A DNA stretch of 64,000 nt from Pontibacillus salipaludis (lineage in GTDB: Bacteria; Bacillota; Bacilli; Bacillales; BH030062): assembly GCF_014642405.1 (NCBI RefSeq), contig NZ_BMIN01000001.1, positions 248,001 through 312,000 of the forward strand, in the 5' to 3' direction. Below, in pieces: positions 51,844 through 62,009 of this stretch. The notes under the pieces were generated by a model. The model worked only from the letters and a program-made list of their open reading frames with translations. It made no database searches and was not told the DNA's origin. Numbering within the stretch: the stretch's first letter is position 1; the number at the start of each line of letters is the position of its first letter. The translations under genes and the position numbers were made by a program.

Positions 51844-52792
51844 ATTGTGGACTTTTTAACTGTTGAAACGCCAACATCGCAAAACGCTTAGCATAAAAGC
51901 GATGACTTACATCCATATTCGTTTTATAACCCTCATCACGCCACCAGTTTTTCTTCACGGAACGCCCTGAAAGGTACCAATCTGGTCGAATATTATCCCT
52001 GTGATGAATGATTGGATACATCACCCTTAGCATAGGAGTTTTCGCAACTGGCAATAGGAAATACTGCTCATACTCTGTTCTTGATCCGATGGGTTCTGTC
52101 TGGACAGCAAATTGGTGAAACAAGGGATAAAATTGTGGATGAAATAGTAATTGATACAGCTTCTTACCTAATGAGATTCGTTTCGAAACATTCGTAAAAT
52201 CATGAACTGAAGCGCCATATAGTTTTCCAGTAGTTGTCGGGAAAAGAACAGCACTTAAATGAAAAAAGTCTTGAGATAAGTACGGTACCCTATGAAATAC
52301 TCGTTTCTTGAAGAAGGGGTGTTGAATAACAGGCTTTTCAATAACATTTTGTTCATTGATAATGAGTGCTTTGACAAGACGTTTTTTGTCTTTTGTATGC
52401 CAAAAACTTTCCCACTCTCTAATCATAAACTGAGATACATTTATCGTTGATAAATGTCGAAATAACGGTTCCCCTTTTTCAATCGATCGTTTATAGAGAA
52501 GTAATTGAGGGTAAGCATCTCTGAATATGAGCCAGTTAGCTCGTTCAAAAGTAGCAAATAATTGCTGCCTTACATCTCTAGACAATAAATCCTTCATTGG
52601 ATGCACTTTAAGATCAGTCATATTCCACCCAGCATTTCTTGAGACCATACTAGCAAGAAATGCCCATTGTATCTCCTTGTTTGTCAAATAGAATTCCTGA
52701 TAGCATTTTGTCCTTGAAATGTTATCTTTATTACCTTTTTCTGTAGCATTAATGATGTCTTGAATAAAAGAAGGATGCTTCATCTTATTCAA
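51842..52792 (-). CDS. yppC: YppC family protein (DUF2515)
   Basis: A 316-residue protein of the DUF2515 family with unknown function. [37 protein letters not shown]-type blocks near 23-60, the [18 protein letters not shown] region near 83-100 and a C-terminal FAMLAFQ are family features. It is basic and aromatic-rich, without membrane helices. The probable start is TTG 52792, with AGGTGAT upstream; an ATG nine bases on is further than optimal. It is divergent from recU, as in B. subtilis. Confidence 0.82.
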   Translation of the reverse strand: MNKMKHPSFIQDIINATEKGNKDNISRTKCYQEFYLTNKEIQWAFLASMVSRNAGWNMTDLKVHPMKDLLSRDVRQQLFATFERANWLIFRDAYPQLLLYKRSIEKGEPLFRHLSTINVSQFMIREWESFWHTKDKKRLVKALIINEQNVIEKPVIQHPFFKKRVFHRVPYLSQDFFHLSAVLFPTTTGKLYGASVHDFTNVSKRISLGKKLYQLLFHPQFYPLFHQFAVQTEPIGSRTEYEQYFLLPVAKTPMLRVMYPIIHHRDNIRPDWYLSGRSVKKNWWRDEGYKTNMDVSHRFYAKRFAMLAFQQLKSPQ

Positions 52793-52911
52793 AGGATCAC
52801 CTCTCTCGTATGTATTCAGAAATGCAATGTTTTAGGGATTTTTCACATTTTTGTTCTCATTTTTTCATCATTTCTGATATGATACTATCATGCACAGGGA
52901 GGGCACATTTC

Positions 52912-53505
52912 ATGAATTATCCAAACGGAAAAAAAGGACGTTCCCCCTCTACCGGGAATAAGCGTCCTTCTCAGAAACCGGACTTCTCTAATCGCGGCAT
53001 GACATTAGAAGAAGATATTAACCAAACAAATAAAACCTTTTTAGAACTAAACCGAGCTGTCATTCATAAGAAACCTACACCCGTACAGATCGTTAACGTA
53101 GATTTCCCAAAGCGCAGTGCTGCTGTTATTAAGGAAGCTTACTTTAAACAAGCTTCTACTACAGACTACAATGGAATTTACAAGGGTAGGTATATTGATT
53201 TCGAAGCGAAGGAAACTAAAAACAAAACATCTTTCCCACTTGCTAATGTTCACCAACACCAAATTGACCATATGAAACAAGTGTGTGAACATGGGGGAAT
53301 CTGCTTTTTAATTATTCGATTTTCCACTTTAGGAGAAACATATTTTCTCGAGGCAGAAAAACTTTTTCCTTATTGGGAGCGTCAAAGAGATGGGGGAAGA
53401 AAATCGATCCCCTATCAAGAGATTGTAACAAAAGGGTATATCATCCCTCTTAAATATCATATACGTGTAGATTATTTACACGTCTTGGATGACTTATACT
53501 TTTAG
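52912..53505 (+). CDS. recU: Holliday junction resolvase RecU
   Basis: Resolves Holliday junctions in recombination. The 197-residue protein has the family start MNYPNGKK, the N-terminal basic stalk region, a nuclease core with [17 protein letters not shown] (the D-ExK catalytic site) near 104-120 and a conserved [15 protein letters not shown] precedes ATG 52912; the longer frame to 52810 has no ribosome-binding site. ponA follows 18 bases downstream, the classic recU-ponA operon. Confidence 0.95.
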   Translation: MNYPNGKKGRSPSTGNKRPSQKPDFSNRGMTLEEDINQTNKTFLELNRAVIHKKPTPVQIVNVDFPKRSAAVIKEAYFKQASTTDYNGIYKGRYIDFEAKETKNKTSFPLANVHQHQIDHMKQVCEHGGICFLIIRFSTLGETYFLEAEKLFPYWERQRDGGRKSIPYQEIVTKGYIIPLKYHIRVDYLHVLDDLYF

Positions 53506-53523
53506 AACGGAGGAAGATGGGAA

Positions 53524-56178
53524 ATGGCCGAAAACAGCCAATCTCGAGCTGCTAGAAAGAAGCAGCAGAAACAAAGCAAAGAAAAAGGAAAGAAATCGGT
53601 AGTTAAACGAATCTTCACCACTTTATTAATTATAGGTCTTGTAGGAGCTCTCTTAGGCGGTGGTCTCTTTGTGTATTACGTCCAAGGTGCACCTAATTTA
53701 GATGAAGCGAAATTATCTGATCCGTATTCAACTAAGCTATATGATGCAAATGGAGATCTGTTTGCAGAACTCGGTACGCAGAAGAGAACAAAGATTACGT
53801 ATGAAGATGTCCCTCAAGTGTTAGAAAATGCAGTACTTGCAACAGAAGATGTTCGCTTTTTTGACCACTTTGGTATAGATCTTCAGCGCATTGGCGGTGC
53901 TATTTATGCCAATATAACAGAAGGATTTGGAGCTCAAGGAGCGAGCACCATTACCCAACAGGTCGTGAAACGATCCTTCTTAAGTCCGAAAAAATCAATA
54001 GAGCGTAAAGTTCAGGAACAATGGCTCGCACTTAAGCTAGAGCAGAAATATTCGAAAGAGCAGATTTTCTCTATGTACTTGAATAAGATTTATTATGGGA
54101 ATAACGCGTACGGTGTAGCCAGTGCAGCAAAACTTTACTTCAATAAGGATTTAAATGAATTAACATTGCCTGAAGCTGCATTATTAGCTGGACTGCCGCA
54201 GCGTCCATCTGCTTACGACCCATATAAGAACCCTGATCTCGCTCAAGAACGCAAAAATGTCGTCCTTGATTTAATGGTTCAGCACGAAAAGATTTCAGAA
54301 GCAGAAGCAAAAGAAGCAAAGGCTGTAAAAGTACAATCCATGCTATCTGAAAAAACGGAAACAAATATCCCTTACGATGCCTTTATTGAACAAGTACTAA
54401 AAGAGATACAAGGTAAAGTTGATGATGTAAATGTGTACGAAGACGGACTAAAAGTGTATACAACACTAGATCCTAATGCACAACAAAAAGCGGAACAGCT
54501 TTTAGATGAAAACGGTGGAATCTCCTTCCCTGACCAAGAACTGCAAACGGCAGCTACCGTTTTAGATACAAACACAGGAGCAATTAGAGCGATTGCAGGA
54601 GGACGAAATACAGAAGGTATTAACGCAACATTTAACTATGCTATTGATGGGGAATCTCAGCCAGGATCTACCTTTAAACCAATTATGGATTATGGTCCAG
54701 CAATTGAACATTTAAAATGGTCTACTCACCACCAGCTTAATGACGAACCATATAATTATTTAACAGGTGAGAAAAACGAAATTCGAAATTGGGATGGAAG
54801 ATTCATGGGGCAAATGTCTGCTCGTGAAGCATTAGCCCGTTCACGCAATGTTCCAGCAGTTAAAACCCTAAATGAAGTAGGCTTAGAAAAGGCTCTGTCC
54901 TTTGCAGAAGGCTTAGGCATTGAATTTAATGAAAAAACTAAGGTTGAATCAAACGCCATTGGTGGCGGTGAAAATGTGACAACACTAGAGCTAGCTGAAG
55001 CCTATGCAGCATTTGGTAATGAAGGTGTCCATAATGAGGCATTCTCCGTTACCCGAATTGAATTCCAAGACGGATCAGAACCTCTTGAATTTGAACAAAA
55101 ATCCAATGTGGCAATGAATGATTCTACTGCCTATATGGTTACAGACATGCTAAAGGATGTTGTGAGTTCTTCAATAGGTACAGGTACTAGAGCAAATGTT
55201 TCCGGACTTCCTTTAGCAGGAAAAACAGGTACAACAAACGAAGATAAAGATTCATGGTTTACTGGTTACACCACAAATTATACAATATCAGTTTGGACTG
55301 GTTACGGTAATGATAAGCGATCAATACCTGACGATAATTATTCAAAGTATATACCACAGCTATACTTCCAAACACTCATGAGCCATATCTCACAAGGGGT
55401 CGAAACCGCTGACTTCAAAAAGCCTTCTTCTGTTGTAGAATCAAAAGTAGAGGCTGGCACAAGTCCTGCTAAACTCCCAAGTGAGTATACACCAAGTAAT
55501 TTAATCCGATACGAGCTATTTGTAAAAGGAACAGAACCAACAAATAGGTCTCAAGCCTATGATCAGTTAAATCCTGTGGAAGGCTTGCAAGCAAATTATG
55601 ACCAAGGAAAGCAAAGCATCACCCTTTCATGGCAGTATAAACAAGACAAAGATCGTCCTGTAACCTTTACTGTTAAAGGAGCATCAGGAGGACAATCGCC
55701 TCAAACCATTACAGAAGGCATCAAAGAAACGAAGATCCAAATTCCTAATGTCCAACCTGGGGAGACTTATTCCTTTGAGGTCACTGCTGTAAGTGAACGA
55801 AATAATGGGAATACGAGTTCACCTAAAACCGTTCAGATAGATGTACCTGAGAAAGAGGATGATCTATTAGACGGCTTAGATGGTGAAAACGATAAAGATG
55901 AAGAAGATAAGAAGGACAAAGAGGATAAGCAAGACAAAGACAACAAAGAAGATAAACAAGAAAATGACAGCAATAATGATAATGAAAATGGTACCAACAA
56001 CGATAATGGAAATGGTAGCAATCAAGAGAACAACAATGACTCAGGAAATACTGACGACAACCAAAATGAAGACCAGAATTCAGACGAAGGCACCGATTCA
56101 GATGACCAAACAAATCCTGAACAGCCTTCAGACGACTCTACTGAAGAAGAAGAAACAAATGAAGAAAATAACGGTTAA
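53524..56178 (+). CDS. ponA: Class A penicillin-binding protein 1
   Basis: A bifunctional peptidoglycan synthase of 884 residues: a cytoplasmic basic head, one membrane helix (about 33-55), a GT51 glycosyltransferase with TEDVRFFDHFG and QGASTITQQVVK near 105-150, a transpeptidase with the serine motif STFK at 382-385, SRN, and KTGTT from Lys567, a fibronectin-III-like domain near 690-785 and a D/E/N/K-rich tail of about 100 residues. GGAGG precedes the ATG. GpsB, encoded in this window, regulates it. The very acidic low-complexity tail would lie outside the membrane. Confidence 0.95.
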   Translation: MAENSQSRAARKKQQKQSKEKGKKSVVKRIFTTLLIIGLVGALLGGGLFVYYVQGAPNLDEAKLSDPYSTKLYDANGDLFAELGTQKRTKITYEDVPQVLENAVLATEDVRFFDHFGIDLQRIGGAIYANITEGFGAQGASTITQQVVKRSFLSPKKSIERKVQEQWLALKLEQKYSKEQIFSMYLNKIYYGNNAYGVASAAKLYFNKDLNELTLPEAALLAGLPQRPSAYDPYKNPDLAQERKNVVLDLMVQHEKISEAEAKEAKAVKVQSMLSEKTETNIPYDAFIEQVLKEIQGKVDDVNVYEDGLKVYTTLDPNAQQKAEQLLDENGGISFPDQELQTAATVLDTNTGAIRAIAGGRNTEGINATFNYAIDGESQPGSTFKPIMDYGPAIEHLKWSTHHQLNDEPYNYLTGEKNEIRNWDGRFMGQMSAREALARSRNVPAVKTLNEVGLEKALSFAEGLGIEFNEKTKVESNAIGGGENVTTLELAEAYAAFGNEGVHNEAFSVTRIEFQDGSEPLEFEQKSNVAMNDSTAYMVTDMLKDVVSSSIGTGTRANVSGLPLAGKTGTTNEDKDSWFTGYTTNYTISVWTGYGNDKRSIPDDNYSKYIPQLYFQTLMSHISQGVETADFKKPSSVVESKVEAGTSPAKLPSEYTPSNLIRYELFVKGTEPTNRSQAYDQLNPVEGLQANYDQGKQSITLSWQYKQDKDRPVTFTVKGASGGQSPQTITEGIKETKIQIPNVQPGETYSFEVTAVSERNNGNTSSPKTVQIDVPEKEDDLLDGLDGENDKDEEDKKDKEDKQDKDNKEDKQENDSNNDNENGTNNDNGNGSNQENNNDSGNTDDNQNEDQNSDEGTDSDDQTNPEQPSDDSTEEEETNEENNG

Positions 56179-56212
56179 AAAAAGATCGATCCTTATTGGA
56201 TCGATCTTTTTT
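56178..56212. terminator. Bidirectional terminator
   Basis: A 15-bp stem (56178-56192 with 56198-56212) built on GATCGATCC with A/T runs separates convergent ponA and nth. Confidence 0.9.
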
Positions 56213-56864
56213 ATTTACTTGCTTTTTTCATTCTCTTTTGCCCTTCCCTACATAGTTCTAATAAGGGACATACTTCACATTGCGGATTTTGAGCTTTGCA
56301 ATGATACCTGCCAAAGAATATCATTCTGTGATGAGTAGCACTCCACTCTTCTTTTGGGATTTTACGCATAAGTGTTTTCTCTACCTCAAGGACTGAATCC
56401 TTCCATCTGCATATCCCTAACCTTTTAGATACACGTTCCACATGTGTATCCACTGCAATGGCTGGTTCTCCAAAAGCCACAGCACTTACTACATTTGCTG
56501 TTTTACGACCAACACCCGCTAATTTTTCTAGCTCTTCTTTGGATGATGGTACTTCCCCGTCATATTCATCAATAAGCATTTGGCTTAACTTCCTGATATT
56601 TTTAGACTTGTTTCGATACAAGCCAATTGAACGTATATCTTGTTGAAGTTCTTCAAGAGGAACATCTACATAATCCTCTGGAGTTTTGTACTTCTTGAAT
56701 AAATCCTTTGTCACCTTGTTGACCAAAGCATCTGTGCATTGGGCTGACAGAACTACAGCAACAAGAAGTTCAAAAGGGTTCTCATGTTCTAGTTCACAAT
56801 CCGCATGTGGAAACATGTTTTCTAATGAATCTAAAACAATCTTTATTTGGGAACGATTCAGCAT
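56211..56864 (-). CDS. nth: Endonuclease III
   Basis: DNA glycosylase/AP lyase for oxidised pyrimidines. The 217-residue enzyme shows the helix-hairpin-helix LAGVGRKTANVV near 110-121 containing the catalytic lysine, the catalytic aspartate in AVDTHVERVSKRL and the four cysteines of the [4Fe-4S] cluster in CKAQNPQCEVCPLLELC. GGGGAGAGGAG precedes ATG 56864. dnaD lies 17 bases upstream, so they share an operon; the ypoC gene between nth and ponA in B. subtilis is missing here. Confidence 0.95.
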   Translation of the reverse strand: MLNRSQIKIVLDSLENMFPHADCELEHENPFELLVAVVLSAQCTDALVNKVTKDLFKKYKTPEDYVDVPLEELQQDIRSIGLYRNKSKNIRKLSQMLIDEYDGEVPSSKEELEKLAGVGRKTANVVSAVAFGEPAIAVDTHVERVSKRLGICRWKDSVLEVEKTLMRKIPKEEWSATHHRMIFFGRYHCKAQNPQCEVCPLLELCREGQKRMKKASK

Positions 56865-56881
56865 CTCCTCTCCCCTTCCTT

Positions 56882-57574
56882 CTATGCGTCATCATCAAGC
56901 CAATTATAATAAATGGAGACATCTCGTTGAGCATTCTGTTCCTCAGAAGATTGATTTGACTTACCTTGTTGACTTCTAAATGATTTACTGGCTTCTCTAG
57001 CATCTTGGACAGAACGAATCCCTTTTTTCTTCCATTCGCGTAAAATACGATCTATATACTTGAAATTTAATTTCCCCATTAATACAGCTTCTCTCAAAGC
57101 TGCTTTTATGAGTGCGGGCTTTTGTTGATCTTCATCAATCCATATATTTATCGTTTCAATTTCAAATGGAGACAAAGCCCTCCCAAATTCTTGTTCAAAC
57201 AACACAAACATATTAGGTTGCTCAGGATCATCTTGTTTCGTTTGATACACATCTTCTTGTTCTTCAACAAGTGCTTCCCACAAGCCATTTAAAGAATAAA
57301 CCTCATTCAGCACTTGCTCATCTGTGTTTTGCTCAATAGATAGGTAGCCCTTTTGAATTAACTTTCTAAGGACCTGTGAGCATTCATATTCGTTTATAGA
57401 AAGAAATTCAGACAGTTCAGAAGGGGTAGGAAAATCATTTCCTTCCGTTTGAAAGCGGTGGATGTGTAAAAGGACCATTACATCACTTTCTGTTAATCCT
57501 AGTTGTCTGTAATTGGTTAATAATCTCTTTGGTAATGCTAATTGCTCTTTCATTAATGTTGCAATTCCGTTCAT
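56882..57574 (-). CDS. dnaD: DNA replication initiation protein DnaD
   Basis: Primosome protein that helps DnaA, DnaB and DnaI load the helicase in Firmicutes. The 230-residue protein has an N-terminal winged helix (about 1-100) for oligomerisation and a C-terminal DnaD domain with FEQEFGRALSPFEIETINIW and the YIDRILREWKKKGI motif near 185-198, followed by a flexible Q/S-rich tail ending in YYNWLDDDA. GAGGTGAG precedes ATG 57574. Confidence 0.95.
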   Translation of the reverse strand: MNGIATLMKEQLALPKRLLTNYRQLGLTESDVMVLLHIHRFQTEGNDFPTPSELSEFLSINEYECSQVLRKLIQKGYLSIEQNTDEQVLNEVYSLNGLWEALVEEQEDVYQTKQDDPEQPNMFVLFEQEFGRALSPFEIETINIWIDEDQQKPALIKAALREAVLMGKLNFKYIDRILREWKKKGIRSVQDAREASKSFRSQQGKSNQSSEEQNAQRDVSIYYNWLDDDA

Positions 57575-57668
57575 ATCGTCCTACTCACCTCTACCTTTGT
57601 TTACACCGAAGTTATCCATTCACTGATTGTAACATGATTAACGAGTAAAGCCGACAGCCAATGAATGA

Positions 57669-57695
57669 AAAAGCTCCCAAACTTTGGGAGCTTTT
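57669..57695 (-). terminator. Terminator of the aspB-asnS operon
   Basis: AAAAGCTCCCAAA (57669-57681) pairs with 57683-57695 around a tight turn; it lies 30 bases beyond the asnS stop, with a T-run on either exit. Confidence 0.75.
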
Positions 57696-57725
57696 ACTAC
57701 GATGAGTGTATCATCGCTTATTGTC

Positions 57726-59018
57726 TTATGGGTATAGACGGTTTAATAAACGAGGGAACGGAATGGTCTCCCGAACATGCTCAATTCCTGTGATCCAAGC
57801 AACTGTTCGCTCAAGTCCAAGACCGAAACCAGAGTGAGGAACACTACCGTATTTACGTAGTTCTAAATACCACTGATAGGCATCACCAGTAAGTCCATGC
57901 TCCTCATAACGTTGTTCCATAAGCTCTAAATCATCTATACGCTGACTTCCACCAATGATTTCACCATAACCCTCAGGCGCGATTAAATCAGCACACAGGG
58001 CCACATCCGGACGCTCTGGGTCAGGCTTCATGTAAAAGGCTTTAATGTCTAATGGGTAATGCGTAATGAATACAGGCTTATCATAGCTCTCTGCAATAGC
58101 AGTTTCGTGTGGAGCTCCGAAGTCCTCGCCCCATTCGATATCGTCAAAGCCTTTTTCCTTTAGTAATTTAATTGCATCATCATAAGTGATGCGAGGGAAT
58201 GGCGCTTGGATTTTTTCAAGCTTCTCAGTATCCCTCTCTAGTGCATGTAATTCTAATTTACAATTTTCAAGTACAGATTGTACAACATGTGAGACATATT
58301 GCTCTTGGACTTCAAGGCTATCATTATGATCCATAAATGCCATCTCAGGTTCAATCATCCAGAACTCGATTAAGTGACGGCGAGTTTTAGATTTCTCAGC
58401 ACGGAATGTAGGGCCAAATGAGAATACTTTGCCAAATGCCATAGCAGCAGCTTCCATGTATAGTTGACCACTCTGAGAAAGGTAAGCATCTTCTTCAAAA
58501 TACTTTGTATGGAACAACTCAGTTGTACCTTCTGCAGATGATCCCGTTAAGATTGGTGGATCAATTTTAGTATAACCATTATTGTTAAAGAATTCGTAAG
58601 TTGATCGGATGATTTCATTACGTACTTTCATAATGGCGTGCTGTTTCTTTGAACGTAACCATAAATGACGATGATCAAGAAGGAATTCAGGACCATGATT
58701 TTTTGGTGTAATTGGATAATCTACAGACTCATGAATGATTTCAAGAGAACTAACCTGCATCTCGTATCCAAAAGGAGACCTTGTATCTTCCACGATTTTT
58801 CCAGTAACGTATAACGAGGACTCTTGCGTTACACTTTTTGCCAGGTTAAATGCTTCTTCCTCTACATCTGCTTTCACAACTACGCCTTGGATAAATCCAG
58901 TTCCATCACGTAATTGTAAGAAAGCAATCTTACCACTTGAGCGCTTGTTTGCTAACCACGCGCCGATTGTTACTTCCTCATTAACATGCTTATGTGCTTG
59001 AGAAATAGTTGTTTTCAC
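57726..59018 (-). CDS. asnS: Asparaginyl-tRNA synthetase
   Basis: Charges tRNA-Asn. The 430-residue class IIb enzyme has an N-terminal OB-fold anticodon-binding domain (about 1-105), motif 2 [20 protein letters not shown] and motif 3 [15 protein letters not shown] near the C-terminus. The GTG at 59018, with GGAGGG seven bases upstream, gives the same length as B. subtilis AsnS; the TTG at 59033 lies before that site. aspB ends just upstream, so they form one operon; AspB provides aspartate, a precursor of asparagine. Confidence 0.96.
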   Translation of the reverse strand: MKTTISQAHKHVNEEVTIGAWLANKRSSGKIAFLQLRDGTGFIQGVVVKADVEEEAFNLAKSVTQESSLYVTGKIVEDTRSPFGYEMQVSSLEIIHESVDYPITPKNHGPEFLLDHRHLWLRSKKQHAIMKVRNEIIRSTYEFFNNNGYTKIDPPILTGSSAEGTTELFHTKYFEEDAYLSQSGQLYMEAAAMAFGKVFSFGPTFRAEKSKTRRHLIEFWMIEPEMAFMDHNDSLEVQEQYVSHVVQSVLENCKLELHALERDTEKLEKIQAPFPRITYDDAIKLLKEKGFDDIEWGEDFGAPHETAIAESYDKPVFITHYPLDIKAFYMKPDPERPDVALCADLIAPEGYGEIIGGSQRIDDLELMEQRYEEHGLTGDAYQWYLELRKYGSVPHSGFGLGLERTVAWITGIEHVRETIPFPRLLNRLYP

Positions 59019-59038
59019 TTTCTTTCCCTCCAAAAAAC

Positions 59039-60223
59039 TTAAGATTGATGCTTCTCTACAAAACGATGAATTCGTTTTGCTGCTTCTTCTAATTGGTCAA
59101 GAGATGTAGCATAAGATAACCGAACGTTTTGATCAGCTCCAAAACCTGAGCCCGGCACAAGTGCTACTTTCTCCTCTTCTAAAATTCCTTTTACCCAATC
59201 GTCAACAGAATCAAAGCCTGTGAGTTGTACCGCTTCTGAAACGTTTGGGAACAAATAGAATGCGCCTTGAGGCTTCACGCACGTAATACCAGGAATCGCT
59301 GTTACCCATTCATAAAGTTTCTCTAGTCGCTGACTGAATGCTTCCTTCATGGTCATCACTTCTTCTTGAGAAGATGTGTAAGCCGCTAAAGCAGCATATT
59401 GAGCTACTGTTGTTGGATTTGACGTAGAATGGGAAGCAAGATTTGTCATAGCTTTGATTACTTTCTTACTCCCAGCAGCATATCCAATTCTCCATCCTGT
59501 CATAGCATGCGATTTAGAAACACCATTAATAATAACGGTACGTTCCTTTAACTCCTCAGATAGTTGAGCAATGGAAGTATGTGAAACGCCACCGTATATA
59601 AGCGTTTCATAAATTTCATCTGAAACAATCATTATATCTTTACGGTTACACACTTCCCCTAGCGCTGTTAGCTCTTCTTTAGAATAAACCATACCTGTAG
59701 GATTAGACGGTGAATTGATAATGACAGCCTTCGTACGATCTGTAATAGACTGTTCTAATTGTTCGGGGGTCAATTTGAAATGGTTCTCTTCCTGAGCTGA
59801 AACAATAACTGGATTCCCTCCAGCTAGCTTAATTTGTTCAGGATAGCTCACCCAATATGGAGCAGGAACAATAACTTCATCGCCGTCGTTAAGTAATACT
59901 TGAAATAATGTATATAGAGCATGCTTAGCACCAGTAGTAACGATCACTTGGTCGGGATCATATGTAAGGCCCTGATCATTTTCAAACTTTTCTACAATGG
60001 CCTGCTTGAGTTGTTTAATGCCTCCAGATGGAGTATATTTCGTATGCCCTTTATCCATCGCATTCTTAGCAGCATCTAATATGTGCTCCGGGGTATTAAA
60101 ATCAGGCTCCCCTGCTCCTAAGCCAATGACATCGTGGCCTTGAGACTTAAGTTCATTTGCCTTGGCTGTAATAGCTAGTGTACTTGAAGGTGTTAACGTT
60201 TGAACGCGTTTTGCTAATTCCAT
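59039..60223 (-). CDS. aspB: Aspartate aminotransferase
   Basis: A 394-residue PLP-dependent class I aminotransferase interconverting aspartate/2-oxoglutarate and oxaloacetate/glutamate. The PLP lysine lies in [17 protein letters not shown] near residue 235, with [12 protein letters not shown] and [11 protein letters not shown] giving the PLP-binding Asn, Asp and Tyr. Subgroup Ib features match B. subtilis AspB. GAGGAGGGC precedes ATG 60223. It is preceded by ypmB and followed by asnS in one leftward operon. Confidence 0.95.
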   Translation of the reverse strand: MELAKRVQTLTPSSTLAITAKANELKSQGHDVIGLGAGEPDFNTPEHILDAAKNAMDKGHTKYTPSGGIKQLKQAIVEKFENDQGLTYDPDQVIVTTGAKHALYTLFQVLLNDGDEVIVPAPYWVSYPEQIKLAGGNPVIVSAQEENHFKLTPEQLEQSITDRTKAVIINSPSNPTGMVYSKEELTALGEVCNRKDIMIVSDEIYETLIYGGVSHTSIAQLSEELKERTVIINGVSKSHAMTGWRIGYAAGSKKVIKAMTNLASHSTSNPTTVAQYAALAAYTSSQEEVMTMKEAFSQRLEKLYEWVTAIPGITCVKPQGAFYLFPNVSEAVQLTGFDSVDDWVKGILEEEKVALVPGSGFGADQNVRLSYATSLDQLEEAAKRIHRFVEKHQS

Positions 60224-60247
60224 TCCATATGCCCTCCTCTTATACGT

Positions 60248-60781
60248 CTATTGTTGTAAACGAAAAACTTCAAATCGCTTTCCGTTTTCCATTTTATAAT
60301 AGTCAAATACATAACGGTTGTTTTCATCTCTATAAGTGATTTCCCATAGTGGCACACCTTGGTGTATTGCAGGAGTAATCTCAATGAAAGTGCAATTAGC
60401 ACATTGGTCCTCCCAAATATTAAGCATTTCTTCTTCAACAACCATATCCGTATTCATAACATATGTTACAGATTCTTCTTTTTCATTTGTTACGGGAATA
60501 AAGGCAAATCCTTTTACTCCATTGTCGTCCACGCCTGCTACTATATCATATTGATGCATTCCATGGTAGCGAGAAACTGAATTTACGGACATTAACGGGG
60601 TTTCTTTTTGAGCTACTTGTTTAGATGTTGTGTAAGTGTCTGTCTTATCAATCTGAACAGAATAATATAGATAACCCAGGTATCCAAACATCAAAACAAA
60701 TGCAATAATAGCGATTATAAAAACTTTACCCGACTTATGTTCTATAGATGGTAAATACGGCCGTATTCTCATCATTCTCAT
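60248..60781 (-). CDS. ypmB: YpmB family protein (DUF5590), membrane anchored
   Basis: A 177-residue protein with one membrane helix (about 17-38, VFIIAIIAFVLMFGYLGYLY) and an extracytoplasmic domain made of PepSY-like repeats, seen in VAGVDDNGVKGFAFIPV and VPLWEITYRDENNRYVFDYY. It is the YpmB homologue between ypmA and aspB, of unknown function. Its start overlaps ypmA by 47 bases, and the ribosome-binding site there is weak, so coupled translation is likely. Confidence 0.85.
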   Translation of the reverse strand: MRMMRIRPYLPSIEHKSGKVFIIAIIAFVLMFGYLGYLYYSVQIDKTDTYTTSKQVAQKETPLMSVNSVSRYHGMHQYDIVAGVDDNGVKGFAFIPVTNEKEESVTYVMNTDMVVEEEMLNIWEDQCANCTFIEITPAIHQGVPLWEITYRDENNRYVFDYYKMENGKRFEVFRLQQ

Positions 60782-60908
60782 CCAATGCTAATCCAAACAT
60801 TAAATTTTGATCTTTTAGTGTACGATTTAAAGAATCCACGATCTTGTATAAGTCATTGGATTTCTCAACCCGAGTTGTAGACATCACTTCAACCTTTTGT
60901 CCTTCCAT
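60735..60908 (-). CDS. ypmA: YpmA family protein (DUF4264)
   Basis: A 57-residue soluble protein, MEGQKVEVMSTTRVEKSNDL through FTIYRT, matching B. subtilis YpmA in size and place. Function is unknown. GGAGGG is eight bases before ATG 60908; the longer frame to 60992 is not used. The last 47 bases overlap ypmB in another frame. Confidence 0.85.
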   Translation of the reverse strand: MEGQKVEVMSTTRVEKSNDLYKIVDSLNRTLKDQNLMFGLALDENDENTAVFTIYRT

Positions 60909-61096
60909 AATAACCCTCCGTCTGTCTTGTCGATATTTGCATGTGCTTATCAAAATCTGGATCACATAAAACCCTCTTGCGGTGCACATCATAAAAGTAC
61001 ACCAATGGAAAGCACCTTTTTATTATAACAATGATCCATTGACAATTTGATGATAAGCTACACATTTTTCAAAAATTTCTTCCTAACCCATTCTTG

Positions 61097-61128
61097 CTGC
61101 ACGAAGTTATATCGTGCAGTTTTTTTTA
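61097..61128 (+). terminator. Plus-strand terminator without a gene
   Basis: CTGCACGA (61097-61104) pairs with TCGTGCAG (61112-61119) and runs into eight T on the plus strand. All genes within several kilobases read leftward, so it must end some plus-strand transcript, perhaps a small RNA. Confidence 0.65.
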
Positions 61129-61143
61129 TAGAAAAGGGAAAAA

Positions 61144-61160
61144 GCCCACAAGAAGTGAGC
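61144..61160 (-). terminator. Terminator of the MBL-fold-like gene
   Basis: GCCCAC (61144-61149) pairs with GTGAGC (61155-61160, one G-T pair), followed by a T-run on the minus strand. Confidence 0.65.
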
Positions 61161-61165
61161 ATTTT

Positions 61166-61951
61166 TTAAGATAATACTTCATAATCCTCTAAATTACAAA
61201 GAATTGTAGTCGTTCCTGTCTTCTTGAGCTGATATACTTCAATCCACGATTCATGCAAACGTTCCAAAAGTCCCTCATTAGGACGTGACCCCTGCAATGG
61301 AAACACCATTGCTACATGAGGATCAACCTCTTCTAAAAAATGAAGCGTAGGAGACTGTGTACGTGCATAATCCGCAATCTTAATGACTTCAGCTTTTAAT
61401 GGATAACTGTCGGCTATTTTTTGCTCTAATTCTAACTCACCGCTAGCTAAATACATAAGCGATGTCTTCCCATACATAAAGAATAAACTCATGTCACTTT
61501 CTCCCATTGAAGGCAAGACTCGAACAGACAAACCAGGGTTCAATTCATGAAGTTCTCCTTCTTTCCAAATAACTTCCTTAGCATGATTGTTTGATTTAGA
61601 ACAAATTTCTTCTAAGTCAGCTCCATGAATAACAGACTCCACGTGATACCTTTCGACAATTCTTGAAGTATTGCCACAGGTTGATTTCTCTTGATTAGTA
61701 AGGATGATCGAATCTAATTGATCTACCCCTATATTTGTAAGCTGCGCTAACAGATCATCTTCACTTTCTTTAGAAGCTGTGTTCACAAGAAAATCTTTTC
61801 CTCTCCCAGTTTGAATAAGCATGGCTTCTCCGTCTGGAAGTGAGAAAAAAACAAATATCGCTTCATTTTTATCTAATAACATTCTCTCTGCATCTACATG
61901 GTGACTAGGAAAAGAGATAACAATGAGAAACATGATAAGCAATATTCTCAT
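61166..61951 (-). CDS. Degenerate ComEC-like metallo-beta-lactamase-fold protein, secreted
   Basis: A 261-residue protein with a signal peptide (MRILLIMFLIVISFPSHHVDA) and a beta-lactamase-like fold resembling the C-terminal domain of ComEC. The expected metal motif HxHxDH is replaced by LTNQEKSTCGN near residue 85, and FLVNTAS replaces the usual (I/L)IDTG. Metal-dependent hydrolysis is therefore unlikely. GTG 61960 sits too close to AAGGG, so ATG 61951 is preferred. It is followed by an intrinsic terminator and lies downstream of dinG. Confidence 0.7.
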   Translation of the reverse strand: MRILLIMFLIVISFPSHHVDAERMLLDKNEAIFVFFSLPDGEAMLIQTGRGKDFLVNTASKESEDDLLAQLTNIGVDQLDSIILTNQEKSTCGNTSRIVERYHVESVIHGADLEEICSKSNNHAKEVIWKEGELHELNPGLSVRVLPSMGESDMSLFFMYGKTSLMYLASGELELEQKIADSYPLKAEVIKIADYARTQSPTLHFLEEVDPHVAMVFPLQGSRPNEGLLERLHESWIEVYQLKKTGTTTILCNLEDYEVLS

Positions 61952-62009
61952 ACCATTCACACCCTTACGTAAACTATGCCATTAGGATGTGCGTTTTCTC
62001 ATCACTCTA

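Noticed and set aside
55823-56338. Long frames in the other frames of the 3' end of ponA (55823-56113, 55833-56021, 55880-56338)
   Set aside because: They are shadows of the acidic low-complexity tail of PBP1, whose codon bias leaves other frames open.
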